The position numbers were made by a program, and so were the translations under genes. The notes beneath the pieces were generated by a model. That model was not told the origin of the DNA. It saw only the letters and a list, made by a program, of their open reading frames with translations, and ran no database searches. Source: Epiperipatus broadwayi (lineage: Eukaryota > Onychophora > Udeonychophora > Euonychophora > Peripatidae). From it: a stretch of 64,000 nt of DNA. Below are positions 43,026-54,139 of this stretch, one piece after another. The stretch lies in assembly GCA_028023455.1 (NCBI GenBank), contig JAQFVV010012496.1, positions 4,217,764-4,281,763 of the forward strand, read 5' to 3'. Each line of letters begins with the position of its first letter. Positions within the stretch are counted from its first letter, which is position 1.

Positions 43026-43139
43026 AGTAGGCACTAGATCGGTATTTTATACACAAACCTTCTGCCATCCGTTGATTACTCTGGCTTGCACTGAGTGACA
43101 ATATGTATAGAGAGTTTTGCCTGTCCTAATTATCACATG

Positions 43140-44580
43140 ACAAATTACATTTTAACATACTTTTCTACTTGTCACCATTAGAAATGGAATACAATAAAAA
43201 TAATTTATATATAAAAATTAATAAGTAAATGCAAACTTATTGTTTTCTATTTTATAATACACAAACTAAATCTAGAAAATGATATTCCAATGATCTGATG
43301 ATGACTATTGTATTGAACCTTTAACCATGTTTACACATTTACTCGTATTATCCTAAATATACACATGCTCATGCATCTTTTTTCTTTATAGTTTTAAACA
43401 TAATTTATCATTTGTATATTCTTTTTACAATATATTTTGTGACCTGTCTCTAAAAAAATGAATATACAACCCAGACTTTGTCTTTCACTTTAATAAGACT
43501 ATTACATTATTTATCTCTGTCATTAGCAGTTTTTTCCCTATTGATCTACGTTAGTGTTAGCAATTAATTTTATAAACTATCTTTACTTTATTTTAAAATA
43601 ATATTATAATTTAAAATATGAATAAATGTATAAACTTGATATTAGTTTAAAAATAAATTAGGAAGTTTACAAAATTAATTCTGATCACTGCATTATGATT
43701 TATCTAGATCATTCAATAAAAACTGCAATTAAACAAGATAAAAACCTGATAGAGTAATTAAAAGAAAAGATACTTATTAGATATAAATAATAGAATGAAT
43801 TGTGAAAATAATATAAAAGTCATAAAACATATTAACAACTATATAGAAAAAATGAGACTGTATATTCAGGAAAATATGAATGGATGTACTAAAAACTATA
43901 TAAAATAATTAGAGATAAAAATATTTCTATATTAAATGCTTTTATTGACTGTGCACTAAAAATAATTAATTAATTAAGCCAATTCCTTGGTATAAAAAAT
44001 AATGATTGTCTTAATTAATTTTTGGACCCTGATGCTTTTATTTCAAACTAAATCTAAAAACCCCAATTGTGTTTGAAAAGAACAAATATTTTTTTTAGTG
44101 CACGATTAATAAAAGCATTTAATATAAAAAAAATATTTATATTATTTTGAAGTTTTTAGTATTGGCACAGTAAATGAAAATGTAAAATTATATTGTACTT
44201 TAAATTGACAGGACACTTAGTGTGATATATATATATATATTACTAGATATTTCTTCTATAAGTTAAAATCTACATCCTTTATTATATATCATATTTAGTA
44301 TGTGTACATAATAATATAAGTATATATAAGTCATTAAAAATATGAAATATTATCTTTTAAATGAAAAGTATTTAACATCTTTATTTTGGGAATTTTTTAA
44401 ATGCTATTCAAAACTGTATTGTCAATGAACTTCACCTAATATATATAATTTTTCTTTAAATCAATTTCACACATATAGTGTATATATAGCACTAGATATA
44501 TATGCAGTAGATCAATAAGTATGCTCTTTATGTATATATCATATTTAGTATGTGTACATAATTATATATAATTGTTAGAA
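43140..44580. other. A/T-rich spacer with one hairpin (about 43925-44145)
   Basis: TATTAAATGCTTTTATTGACTGTGCACTAAAAA and GTGCACGATTAATAAAAGCATTTAATAT-like arms mirror around 44010 with a ~130-bp loop. (Arms quoted in part: AAATGCTTTTATT / AATAAAAGCATTT.) Otherwise A/T-rich with TATATA tracts. Confidence 0.5.
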
Positions 44581-44584
44581 ACCA

Positions 44585-45110
44585 GTCAACACTTAGACAA
44601 TCCCAATATATATAATAATCAACCTTCTCAAACTGTTGTCAAGGCAACCTCCTTTTAAATATATATATATCATTAAAAGCCAATCAACACTTAGACAATC
44701 ACAATATCCATAACAATCAATAATTTCAGACTGTTGTCAAAGCAACTTTTTTTAATAATAAAGGTGGAAGTCCACCTTCATTAATGGTCTAATATATTTA
44801 TAAAGACATTAAAGATTGTAACTTGACCATAGAGATTGAAATTATTAATACAAAGAAGTTTAAATAAACCTCCTTCAACAGGTAAATATAAGCTGTTCTG
44901 AATGCAGACTAATAAATGGTCAATTATAACATTACAAACTGCAATTATAAATTTCAAATTGTACCCAAACTATTATTTAAAAATAAGTGTAATAATACTC
45001 AAGGCTAAATGGATTTGTAAGTAATCATTAAAAACCAATCAACACTTAGACAATCACAATATCAATAATCCACAATTTCAAACTGTTGTATAGGAAAACA
45101 ATAAATAATT
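44585..45110 (+). repeat. Tandem repeat, ~355-bp unit, with a truncated copy in front
   Basis: TCAACACTTAGACAATC recurs at about 44586, 44684 and 45039. Each is followed by AAACTGTTGTCAAGGCAACC. The full unit includes TAAAGGTGGAAGTCCACCTT (a small hairpin) and CTGAATGCAGACTAATAAAT. The same family forms the array at 61598-62100. No hammerhead core or coding frame found. Confidence 0.8.
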
Positions 45111-46340
45111 TTTCTGGCTAAAATTTTTGACATTTTATCTTTTTATGATAAAAAAAAAATGTTATTAAGTCAAAAGAAAAAAAATATTTATACTGTCCTC
45201 TAGTGAGTTAATAAATAAATAGAATTTTTAATAACAGCATTTAAAAAATATGATACTTTGTATATTTAGGCCAATATGAATAGATGTATAAACATAGTTA
45301 AAGTTCCAATACAGTTAGGTGGAAAATGCTCATTATTAGATCATTGGAATTGTATTTTTATTTAATTTTTAGTGTAATGATATCTACTACAAATTTATGT
45401 GCTAATTAAAAACAGATATCTTGATAAGATTTTTATAAGAAATGAAAATTAATTTGATACTATAACTAAATTTAATCTGACATTTATTATCAATTTTATT
45501 TAAAATTGATCATTATTATTTTATAAAAAAGACAACTTTATAGGTAAATTACAACTTGAAAATTGACTATCTGAAATGAGATATATTTAAATGAGTTATA
45601 CAATGTTTTGTAAGCAGTGGGGTAGGTTAATTAATTATATCAGACATTGAGGAGAAGCTCAAGAAAATCTTGTCTTATATTAAACCTTAGAAAGTTTGGC
45701 ATAAAGTAAATGCAAATAAATTTAAAGTAATGGAAATAGATAGAGAAAAAAGGATTAAGAATAAACATTAGATAACAAGTTATAGAACAGGTTGCATTAG
45801 TTGGAAAATAGAAATTAGAGAGAAATGTTTAATAATTAAAACAACTTTTATCAATGGTATGAGGTAATTCTTTAGACAACTGAAATTATATGTGGAAAAA
45901 TAATAGTTTGTTAAGTGTTTTCTTTTTTTTTAGAGTATAGCTTTATACCTGGTATAGAGTCTTGGACGATTTATAAAAGGTGAGTGGACAGAAAAATTGG
46001 ATCGTTCAGAAAGAATGAAAAATTAAAGATAAAGACCAGAAAAAGAAAATTGATGAAAAGTATAAGTGATTAAGATAATTTTTAAAGAAAATTTTGACGA
46101 AAAATAAAACTTACTTTGGGCAGCATGTGAACGAAGAATACATAGAAAGTTTAAGAAAAAGTATAATAGAAGAAGTCAGTAATTTTAAAGTGGAACTTAG
46201 CTACGAGTATTTGAAAAATACAGCAAAGGAAAAAAACTTGGAAAATATTGCCTGTTTTGGTATATAGAACCTGCTTTTGGCAAAGAACTTAATAATTATA
46301 ATAATTATTTACCAATTATAAAGTTAATTCAGTAGTTTAA
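45111..46340. other. A/T-rich spacer, nothing recognised
   Basis: The A-rich plus strand from 45700 to 46260 has short broken lysine-rich frames, which I regard as compositional. Confidence 0.4.
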
Positions 46341-46480
46341 AAAGACTTCCAAGCACCCTTTTTATCTTTTATACATGTGTGTGATCACATGTATCAGTTG
46401 TATAAGGTAGTAGGGATAGTTGAAGAGTGCATGAAAGTCTGAGTTCAAATCCCCTATATTTACAGCTAAGCTCTAGGTTT
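46340..46480 (+). mobile_element. HH2a 3' half fragment
   Basis: TACATGTGTGTGATCACATGT, CAGTTGTATAAGGTAGTAGG and the tail GAAAGTCTGAGTTCAAATCCC are preserved. The ribozyme is missing. The sequence continues with AGCTCTAGGTTTGTGAAGAG, shared (inverted) with 48060-48090. Confidence 0.65.
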
Positions 46481-46573
46481 GTGAAGAGTGCCTGGTTTTC
46501 AAATATATAGATTAAAAAGATAATTTTAATGCTCCATAATGAATCAACATATTTAAGAAGTAAAATTTCAATT

Positions 46574-46845
46574 TGTGTCTTCCTGAAGGTTTGTGATGAT
46601 GGTATTTTGGTTGTATTTATATATTGGACTACTTTCATCCTCTAATATTAAGTATTGAATACTGTTAGTAATAGCACACAGGTTAGTATATGCACAACAT
46701 TTAGAGAGGTATTAGTCTCCTCTCTTCAGGTGTTGCTGGCCTGACCAGTGACGTACTAGCTTGGGAATAGAAGCTGGACTCTTAGATTCTTGATTATTGA
46801 ATTTTAAGGTAATGCTCTAACCAACTGAGCCATCCTGCCAAAGCT
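46574..46845 (-). repeat. tRNA-derived SINE, full length
   Basis: Minus strand: perfect A box TGGCTCAGTTGG (46832-46814 region), a diverged B box near 46775, linker CAGGCCAGCAACACCTGAAG, GAGGAGACTAATACCTC hairpin, then the shared body to AAACCTTCAGGAA at 46574. About 270 bp. Confidence 0.7.
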
Positions 46846-46849
46846 GGCC

Positions 46850-47210
46850 TGACCAGTGACAGCCCTAGCATGGGAATCGAACCTGGTTCCTTACATTCTT
46901 GAGTATTAAATTTTAAGGTAAGGTTCTAACTAACAGCCATTTTTCCAAAACTGGCCTGACCAAGTGACAGCACTAGCATGGCAATTGAACCTGGACCCTT
47001 AGATTCTTGAGTATTCCAGTTTAATTTATATTACTTATTTTACGGCTGATGTGAACTTATTCAAGAATGGTTTAAAAATTAAGATTAAATTTAAAACTTA
47101 ATAGGTCGTCCAGAGTAGGCGAAAGATAACTATTTTTGGAAATTTATGCTAGCCTGACCACGGACAATACTTGCATGGGAATTGAATCTGGACTCTTGGA
47201 TTATGTAAAT
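46850..47210 (-). repeat. Tandem SINE heads (two to three extra tRNA-like heads)
   Basis: The head plus linker recurs at 46850-46960 (perfect B box GGTTCGATTCCC, 46883-46872), 46960-47020, and a remnant at 47150-47215. So three or more tRNA-like heads are stacked in front of one SINE body. Confidence 0.65.
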
Positions 47211-47214
47211 TCCA

Positions 47215-48035
47215 ATATATAAATACAACTAAAATTTCAATTTGTTTACAACTTTGAAATTCATAAGAAGCTGAAGTTTTAAAATATATTGCTCTTACAT
47301 TAAACAAGTTTGGGCACTCCTACTTTATGTGTTAGTTTATCCACTGCTCATAAACGTATCTTCTATAGGTTTTGAAATTTTTCCAGCATGTCTCTAAAAT
47401 CCACTATTTCACTACAGTCTTTTCAAATGTTATACGCACAAATATCAGCATTATAAATATCTATGTATAAGTAAATGCGGCAAACTGCAATACAAATATA
47501 AAAATGAAATTTATATGTCGTTAATTAATGCTAAAAATGATCTAACTAGCACTTTAAAAAGCATTGTGCGTAATATATACATTAATTCTAAATTTTTATT
47601 TTATAATATATAATCTCTCTATCATTTGGATTTTTTTTATATATAGTTTAAATTGGTTTAAAAGCAGATATTTTTTTTTATATCTCTACAGTGTAAGTTT
47701 CTCCTCCCCTTGATTTTGTGTTTCAATTTTTCTTTCTATTAAAAGTCATACAGATGAATTTTTAAAACTATAGATTATTAAAGTTCAAACTGAAACCTAA
47801 TTTTAGATTAAAATTGCATTTATCAGAATCATGTTTTGACATGTATATTTTATGACTTCTTTCATATATTTTTGTTAGATTTACTGATAAATCAAACATG
47901 ACATCTTTAACTCTTACAGGCTTTAGAATTAAGATAAGACAAAACAGCTTGTCTTCATCAATTGATTTACTGTTTGTTCAGGAAGTCATTCAATCTTCCA
48001 AGTTGCAAATTAAGCTCAGCAATCTACAGAATACG
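47215..48035. other. A/T-rich spacer, nothing recognised
   Basis: The 137-codon frame starting at 47898 runs from unique A/T-rich DNA into the HH2a repeat and has no domain I recognise. I do not support it as a gene. Confidence 0.45.
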
Positions 48036-48039
48036 ATCA

Positions 48040-48580
48040 AATATTTGAAAACCAGACACTCTTCTCAAACCTGGAGCTTAATTGTAAGTATAGGGGATTT
48101 AAACTCAGATTTTCAAGCACTCTCCTGGTTTTCAAATATTTACACATCAAGCTTGTATCCTGCCCATCCCTATTCTATGTATTTAAGTGGATATGGTCCT
48201 ATACATGAGGGATCAGAGTCACTTGAGATCAACATGGGCATGGCAATAATATTGGCATCAGCATGGGATTCGGGTTTTCATCATCAGATTGTCAATGATA
48301 TGGATGGCTGAGAAGTTGGAGATTGGAGTAGATTGAAACCTGTCCATTAAAGTATAAAGATTTGCTGTATTAATATAAACTGAATACTGATTATATATAT
48401 GTGTGGGAAATAATAATCTGGACCAACTGATGAGTGCTGGTTTAGCATGAAATATGAATATTGGTGATTAATTATCTTTTCTACATGTGTGTGGTCATGA
48501 GTATCAGTTGTATGAGATAGTATGGATAGATGTAGGGTGCTTGAAAATCTGAGTTCAAATCCCCTATACTTAGAATTAGA
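48040..48580 (+). mobile_element. HH2a hammerhead repeat, full length with inverted 5' tail
   Basis: Begins with an inverted HH2a tail (GGGGATTTAAACTCAGATTT, complement of the B-box region), then the full unit from CATCAAGCTTGTATCCTGCC through the ribozyme to GAGTTCAAATCCCCTATACT. The switch occurs at TTTTCAAGCACTCTCCTGG. Confidence 0.75.
48415..48469 (+). ncRNA. Type I hammerhead ribozyme (HH2a), core intact
   Basis: Stem I AATC/GATT and ACCAA/TTGGT with a TGG bulge, all paired. CTGATGA 48427-48433. Stem II TGCT/AGCA plus a G-T pair at the base. GAAA 48449-48452. Stem III AT/AT plus an A-A mismatch. Predicted cut after A48460. One of the two best HH2a candidates for activity. Confidence 0.75.
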
Positions 48581-48899
48581 TGTTTAGACAGTTTAATTTA
48601 ATATGATTAGTTTAGTTTATTTCACTAAGAAAAAAATCAAACCAGAAATATTTGACTTTTGATTCCATCCATTCTACAACTGTTCTAAATTGCACAGGAA
48701 ATTAAGATTAAAATTTAAGATTATATATAAAAGAACGAAAGTAGAATTAAAAATAAATGCTAAAAAGATTAAATGTTTATTCAATGACTTATCAAAAAAG
48801 AAGAAAATATGGGTTAATAGTAATAAAGTAAAAGTTAACAACTATTGAAAGTATGATAAATGCAATTAACCATAACATCAAGCTTGTAGAGAAGGTTTT
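48581..48899. other. A/T-rich spacer, nothing recognised
   Basis: No structure seen. Confidence 0.35.
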
Positions 48900-48977
48900 T
48901 CATATATATTAAACTCTTGTATTGTTCTTCTCATATACACATTTATGCAAAGTTTTTGTAATTACTCCTTTAGTTTG

Positions 48978-49014
48978 CTTACAGTTTCAACTGTCCTGAA
49001 GTCTTTATCAGAGC
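48978..49014 (-). ncRNA. HH3 minimal hammerhead, G8 mutated
   Basis: Minus strand: GCT, CTGATAA (49011-49005), GACT..AGTT stem II, GAAA (48988-48985), ACTGTA, then AGC pairing with GCT. Confidence 0.5.
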
Positions 49015-49071
49015 TCTCTATAACCATCACTTTTCCTTGACCATAAAAAGGAAAAATGAAGGTTATAGAGA

Positions 49072-49110
49072 GCTCTGATGAAGACTGCAGGGCAGCTGAA
49101 ACTATAAGAA
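49072..49110 (+). ncRNA. HH3 minimal hammerhead, core intact
   Basis: GCT, CTGATGA (49075-49081), stem II GACTGCAGGGCAGCT, GAAA (49098-49101), ACTATA with predicted cut after A49106, then AG pairing with CT. Confidence 0.6.
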
Positions 49111-49174
49111 GAACAAAGGAGTAAATATAAAAAGTTTGCAGAAATGTATATATGAGAAGAACAATATAAGAGTT

Positions 49175-50450
49175 TAGAAGATGGTTTTGGTTGTAAGAAT
49201 TCAGTATTAAAAGGAAGTATACCAATGTACTTGAAAAAGAAAATTTTTAATAAGTGTAATTTTGTCAGGAATTATTTAGTGATTTGGGACTTGAATACTT
49301 AATGAGAGAGCAATACAAATTGTGCAGAATGCATATGGAGAAATATATGTTTGCTTAACAAAGAGAGAACAGTAAATACATGATTGAAAGAATAAACAAA
49401 TATCAGTAGCACCATTGAAAAATACTAAAATAAAGTTGGGCTAAACATGTAATAAATGCACAGTTAAAAACTCATTGACTGACAAATCTTATTGATCAGA
49501 TTGAGTAAAAAATTAAGTGATTGAGTAAAGAATTGAGTGATTTTATTCATCAAATATGTTTCTAGCCTGTTTCTATTCACAAATTGTTTTAATCTAGCTT
49601 CTAAAAATTGAATTATTTTACATTCATATTATTTAAATGTAATGACAAATTTAAAATAACATTAATAACTGAAGAAAAATATAAGAGAATTATCCCGTAG
49701 TAAAACAAAAGAATTATATTTCAACCAATTATAATGTGAAATCTCCATAAAGCTAATTATTCAGTTCTATTGTCTTTTCTTTGTCTAAAATTAAATATTT
49801 TAAACAAAAATCTAAATCTAGCCACATTATTAGTAAAAAATAATCATAAAATACATATTTATGAAAAATAGTTGCCTTTTGCTAGTTGTTACCAAATGTC
49901 ATTGATATGCAAATAGCGGTCAAGCGCTATTCACTTGTCTTGATTATTTTTCTTATAAATTTTAAAAAAATTCAAATCAAAGTTTATATTTAGATAAATT
50001 AATGTTAAAAACTTAATTATGAATGTAAAAAATTACAGGAAATATATTTATTAAAAAAAATTTGCACTAAAGTGTATATGAGAGGAGTTATTATAAGCAC
50101 CTAAATGTAAATATATAGGCCAACCATAAACATCCTGGAATGAGAGTGTGAATATATTACATTACTCACTTTATTTCCATTACTATTTTATAGCGTATTA
50201 ACACTTGCGGAATCTTGAGATTTATTACTATGTGTTAAATATCAGACGATGTTATATTTTAATGCTAATTTCTTTACTAGTGTTGTGTCAAACTGTAAGT
50301 CTGAGATGAAGGTAATTAACCTTCACACAAGTGTCATACTCTTAATATTTCATGAGCAATGTAATATTGTCACCTGGAAGATAAAGTGCATGCTCGTTAC
50401 ATTGTTGATTATGCTTTCGTATGTTTAGAATATAGCATTTTTAAAGGTTT
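49175..50450. other. A/T-rich spacer with an HH3 end fragment at 50050-50100
   Basis: CACTAAAGTGTATATGAGAGGAGTTAT at about 50068 (in part AAAGTGTATATGAGAG) is the outer end of the HH3 element at 27715-28620. Other sequence unrecognised. Confidence 0.4.
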
Positions 50451-50451
50451 C

Positions 50452-50722
50452 TAATGCCTTTAACTCTACAATTATGCTTTACATGCATGTAATGAAGCTA
50501 TATAGTGCAGTAATTAATAATCTTAATCATCTGAGCATTTTGGGGACGTCTACGTTTCAATAATCATAGCTCGTTACCAATTGAGAAATGCTTGGTAACG
50601 AGCTATGATTATGGGAACTTAGATGTCCAGAAAGTGCTTACATGATTAAGATTATTAATTACTACACTATGTAGCTTCATTACTGTACGTAAAGCACATT
50701 TACGGAGTTATAAATTGTTAAT
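50452..50722. repeat. Palindrome, arms of about 130 bp, class unknown
   Basis: AATCATAGCTCGTTACCAA and TTGGTAACGAGCTATGATT form a perfect inner arm around 50585. Outer matches include ATTAATAATCTTAATCAT and GTAATGAAGCTA. No ribozyme core, tRNA box or coding potential. Confidence 0.85.
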
Positions 50723-51009
50723 GCAGTTAAACCTCAACTGATCTCTTTAATGATATTTTAATAGGAATGTATGCCACTTCTATACACTTTTTTTTCAATC
50801 ATGTATTTTAACCTAAAAATTACTACATTTTAAATGATTTTATTACAATATTATTAAATAACAAAGTGTTATTTATTAATAATAGATTTAATTTTAATAA
50901 AACAAGGTTGCTTTTGTTATTTGTCAATTTTTCAATGTTTATTATAACTATAATAAATGTAATATGAAGAGTATGCAACCACAAGTTATATAATTAGTCA
51001 TTATTATCA

Positions 51010-51665
51010 TCAGCCATTCAGAACTAATACTTATGTATTAAATGATTTACTATATCTTTTTTGCTTCATTGGTTTGTTAAATTATTCTTTGTACATAATG
51101 ACTTCAAACAAAGCACTTCATTTAGATGCAATTTTAGAACTAATATGGAGAGTAAAAAGAGTTTAAATATATATAGAAATAAACAGAATATTAGGTGTGA
51201 GTTAATATATGATAATAGTAAGGAAAGTGGTTTATTGTTTAAGGCTCGAACATGATCTGTAGCAACAGGAGAATATACATGTAAATGGAAAAATATGGGT
51301 GATTTAGTCTGTAAATTATGTAAGGAAGGAATAGAAAATATTAGGCATCTGTTAATTGAATGTAAATGCTTGAAAACAGAAAGGGCACATATAATGAAGT
51401 TATGGAAGAATAAATATAAAAAAAGTGATTATACAGAAAGTAGATTATTGGTTTTTATGCTGCGTTTGGAAAAAGATAATGGGGATTTAGATATAAAGGC
51501 TATAGAGTTGACAAAGATTATGTTGTGGAAATGGGATGGAGCAGAATATGGGAAAACTTAGACTGGGGAGTGTAAAATTAAGTAGCTAACAGGTTTTTCT
51601 GGGCATAATTGCTGAGAGATTCTTGACTTCGTTTAAGAAGAAGCCATAATACATCACAGCATCAC
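51010..51665 (+). pseudogene. Non-LTR retrotransposon C-terminal zinc-knuckle fragment
   Basis: The 88-codon frame at 51295 begins Met-Gly-Asp-Leu-Val and contains Cys-Lys-Leu-Cys..Arg-His-Leu-Leu-Ile-Glu-Cys, a C-x2-C-x8-H-x4-C knuckle typical of the C-terminus of many non-LTR elements. The preceding frame (51061-51255) supplies Phe-Lys-Ala-Arg-Thr just upstream, separated by a stop at TGATCTG. The 3' UTR ends AGAAGAAGCCATAATACATC followed by a CACATCACATCAT tail. Copies occur at 25285 and, inverted, at 56415. Confidence 0.7.
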
Positions 51666-51739
51666 ATCATAAGCAAGTGATGAGGAATTATTGACATTTC
51701 AATCACCATGCCTATAACACTGTTCCATGTATTTTGGCT

Positions 51740-52015
51740 AGTATTCATAAAAAATTTCAACATTCATTGGAAAAATTTAAAATAAAAACAGAGATTATAT
51801 AGAAATGTTAAAAAACTGTTCCTGATAGTTTGCTTCAAAAATAAGTTACCAAATCAACTAAGATTATCAAAAAATTTTCTAGCGTTTACTAAATTGGTAA
51901 TTAGCAAATATTAAAATCAAACATCACAGATATTATGTTAAATGAAATTTAAAACCAGTATTTAGAGTTTTGCAAATATTAATATTTGACAAAGAAAAAA
52001 TAGAAACAAATTGCT
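51740..52015 (+). repeat. Dispersed copy of the arm end of the 53.3-55.6 kb inverted repeat
   Basis: GGTAATTAGCAAATATTAAAATC, AAACATCACAGATATTATG and TAGAAACAAATTGCTAGTAT match 53720-53840 (and, inverted, 55100-55230). It is diverged. Confidence 0.55.
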
Positions 52016-52510
52016 AGTATTTTTTTTTAAGGAATATAGTCCATGGTAGTTGTGACTTACGCCCAATGTGGCCACTTAGTGGTGGTGTTTCTCTGCCAAA
52101 GCACAGAAATATGCTGTTTACGTGGCCCAACTTGCAGTTTATAGAACAGTTTTGTTCATATTAGCTGTCAGAAAGTCTAGATGGTGTTGCACACTGTACT
52201 TTGCATCATTATGGAAATAGCACACACTTCACAGATTGCTAACATACAATGTGAGGGTGTATACAATTCAACTGGCCATAAGTATTTTTATGTGCAATTG
52301 AAGTAATGATCTTACTTCATAACTGGCATACCATTGCATACTAATAATTGTAAGCCCATCGCTGCATTTCCCTACACAGCTTGGAAAGTGAAAACAATTG
52401 CAAAAGGGTAGCATTTCACATAAGTCATGTGAAAAGGCACATTTTGGGAGAACAGATATGACAGTAATAAAATGGCTGTCATTGTACGTTATTTTTGAAA
52501 TCATAATCTT
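52016..52510. other. Spacer with a block shared with 16800-16870
   Basis: See the shared GTGGCC / AGAAATATGCTGTTT block. No coding feature supported. Confidence 0.35.
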
Positions 52511-52512
52511 GG

Positions 52513-52660
52513 TTTGCTCAGACTAGTGCACGTAATGGCCAATCCTTTGGATAGGCCAAACCAACAGACACATCTCTGCACATTTCAGTGCTATGCACTG
52601 AAGGCTTTCTTTGCTCAGACTAGTGCATGTATTGGCTGATCCTTTGGATCAGCAAAAACC
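52513..52660. repeat. 97-bp-spaced direct repeat with internal inverted repeats
   Basis: TTTGCTCAGACTAGTGCA occurs at 52513 and 52610. Each is followed by a small imperfect palindrome (GGCCAATCCTTTGGATAGGCC; GGCTGATCCTTTGGATCAGC) around CCTTTGG. Confidence 0.7.
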
Positions 52661-52689
52661 TCAGGCCACTCTCCCCGTGCTAGAGCTAC

Positions 52690-53309
52690 TCGCTGAAATG
52701 TATAATGTAATTAAAAAATGTAATTTAGAAAATAATGTTTGTTCATAAATTTTTTAAAAATACTTTGAAAAATTGTCGAACAGAAAGCAAAAAATTATCA
52801 GCCAGTAACATTACATTTCATTATTTTTGCAAGCAACAGTGCCATCAAGCAGCCATATTGGGTGTAAGTCTGCACTACCTAATCCATTTACTTGGTCATA
52901 TTTAAATTCATTGCCATAGTATATATGCACAAAATAATGTTTAAGCTACCAGTACACATTGTCTTCATAAGAATGTTTTTTATACACACAGACACAAATA
53001 TTATATTCCATTATTCATTATTTTATTTATACTGGTTAAATACAGGTCAAAATATATTTACACAAATGCAAATATCATTCTTCCCCTACTAAGCCCTGGT
53101 TGCACTTTGATAAAGAAGAACATTTTCATAATAGTTTATATCTTTACATTATCTTTTGATTTTAAACATAGTAAAAATATGCTAATGATGAACAACAACA
53201 GGATTACATTTCAATAATATATTAATTAAACGTAACACAAAAACTCTCTCAAATCATGTAAATTATTCTTCACGTATAAACTGTGATAAACGGAGTAGAG
53301 AAAATTCAA
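52690..53309. other. A/T-rich spacer, nothing recognised
   Basis: No supported feature. Confidence 0.35.
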
Positions 53310-53860
53310 AAAATATTAACCATTAATAATATTTTGGCAAGTGCTTTCTGCAATTAAAACACAAAGTTTGAAAACTTTTAATTTAATTACGCTTTAAATA
53401 TAATATTAAAGGCCTTTTTATTACTTGTTACTTTAAAAGTTTTAAAATTGAAAATTAGCAAGGTCCATTTTGTCTGGACTTGAAAAAGTATGCGATATTT
53501 TTGTATTTGTATAAACAAAGTAGGTACGTTTTAGTAGATGCTCTATGCCATTTTAGACATTGGAAGTGTAACAGAAGCATCACGTGCACGATCACATGCT
53601 AACCAACCCTCGACATTACTCCCATCATGCCTATGAACTGCTCCCGGTATTTTATCCCCAAAATAAATTACTAAAGTAATGGGGATTGTCAAAAAAAATT
53701 TTTAAATGTCTACTAAAATGGTGACCGGCAAATATTAAAATCAAAACACTATGGATACTATGCTAAATGAAAAAAATGAAAAATTTAAAATGATAGTTTA
53801 GAGTTTATCAAATAGAAATTAAAACAAATTATTAGCTTCTACGAAAGTGATATTTTAAAA
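53310..53860. repeat. Left arm of a ~2.3-kb inverted repeat
   Basis: GCAATTAAAACACAAAGTTTG, CATTTTGTCTGGACTTGAAA, GCATCACGTGCACGATCACA and CAAATATTAAAATCAAAAC all recur inverted at 55098-55590. Identity is high (roughly nine bases in ten by eye). The arms contain GCATCACGTGCACGATCACATG, unusually G+C-rich for this window (quoted in part). Confidence 0.85.
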
Positions 53861-54139
53861 ATAAATTAATTAATAAATGTGGCAATGAGTACCATTTCAA
53901 ATTAAAGTGAGAGATATTTGTTTTACTACAATTAAATATTAAATTAACAAATAAATCATGAATTGTTTTACTATCTTAAAGCATGGAAGATTGTGTGGGC
54001 CTTCTTCAAGTAGTCTAAAAAAGAAAATGAAAGAGAGGAAACATAGGCAGGGTTGACATTTTTCCTAGTGATGTCAGAGTAGAAAAAAGACATATTTTGA
54101 TCAAACTTTATACTAATAATAAAAAAAACTATTAAAGTG

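Larger units (their letters stand above)
42670..43135. mobile_element. HH4 foldback element, composite with three ribozyme copies
   Basis: The ends CATCACATGATCACTATTTC and AAAACAGGCAAAACTCTCTA at left mirror AGAGAGTTTTGCCTGTCCTA at right. The interior repeats the minus-oriented block ACCAGACTAGTTTCTGGCTTG twice (42828 and 42923), then a plus-oriented copy (42981). Confidence 0.8.
48900..49170. mobile_element. HH3 palindromic element, both ribozymes present
   Basis: CTCTTGTATTGTTCTTCTCA.. at left mirrors ..TGAGAAGAACAATATAAGAG at right around 49040. The central loop is CCTTGACCATAAAAAGG, itself self-complementary. Each arm contains an HH3 ribozyme. Confidence 0.8.

Noticed and set aside
47898-48311. 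137-codon plus-strand reading frame
   Set aside because: Its second half lies within the HH2a repeat and its first half in unique A/T-rich DNA; no domain, no codon-bias signal that I can see.
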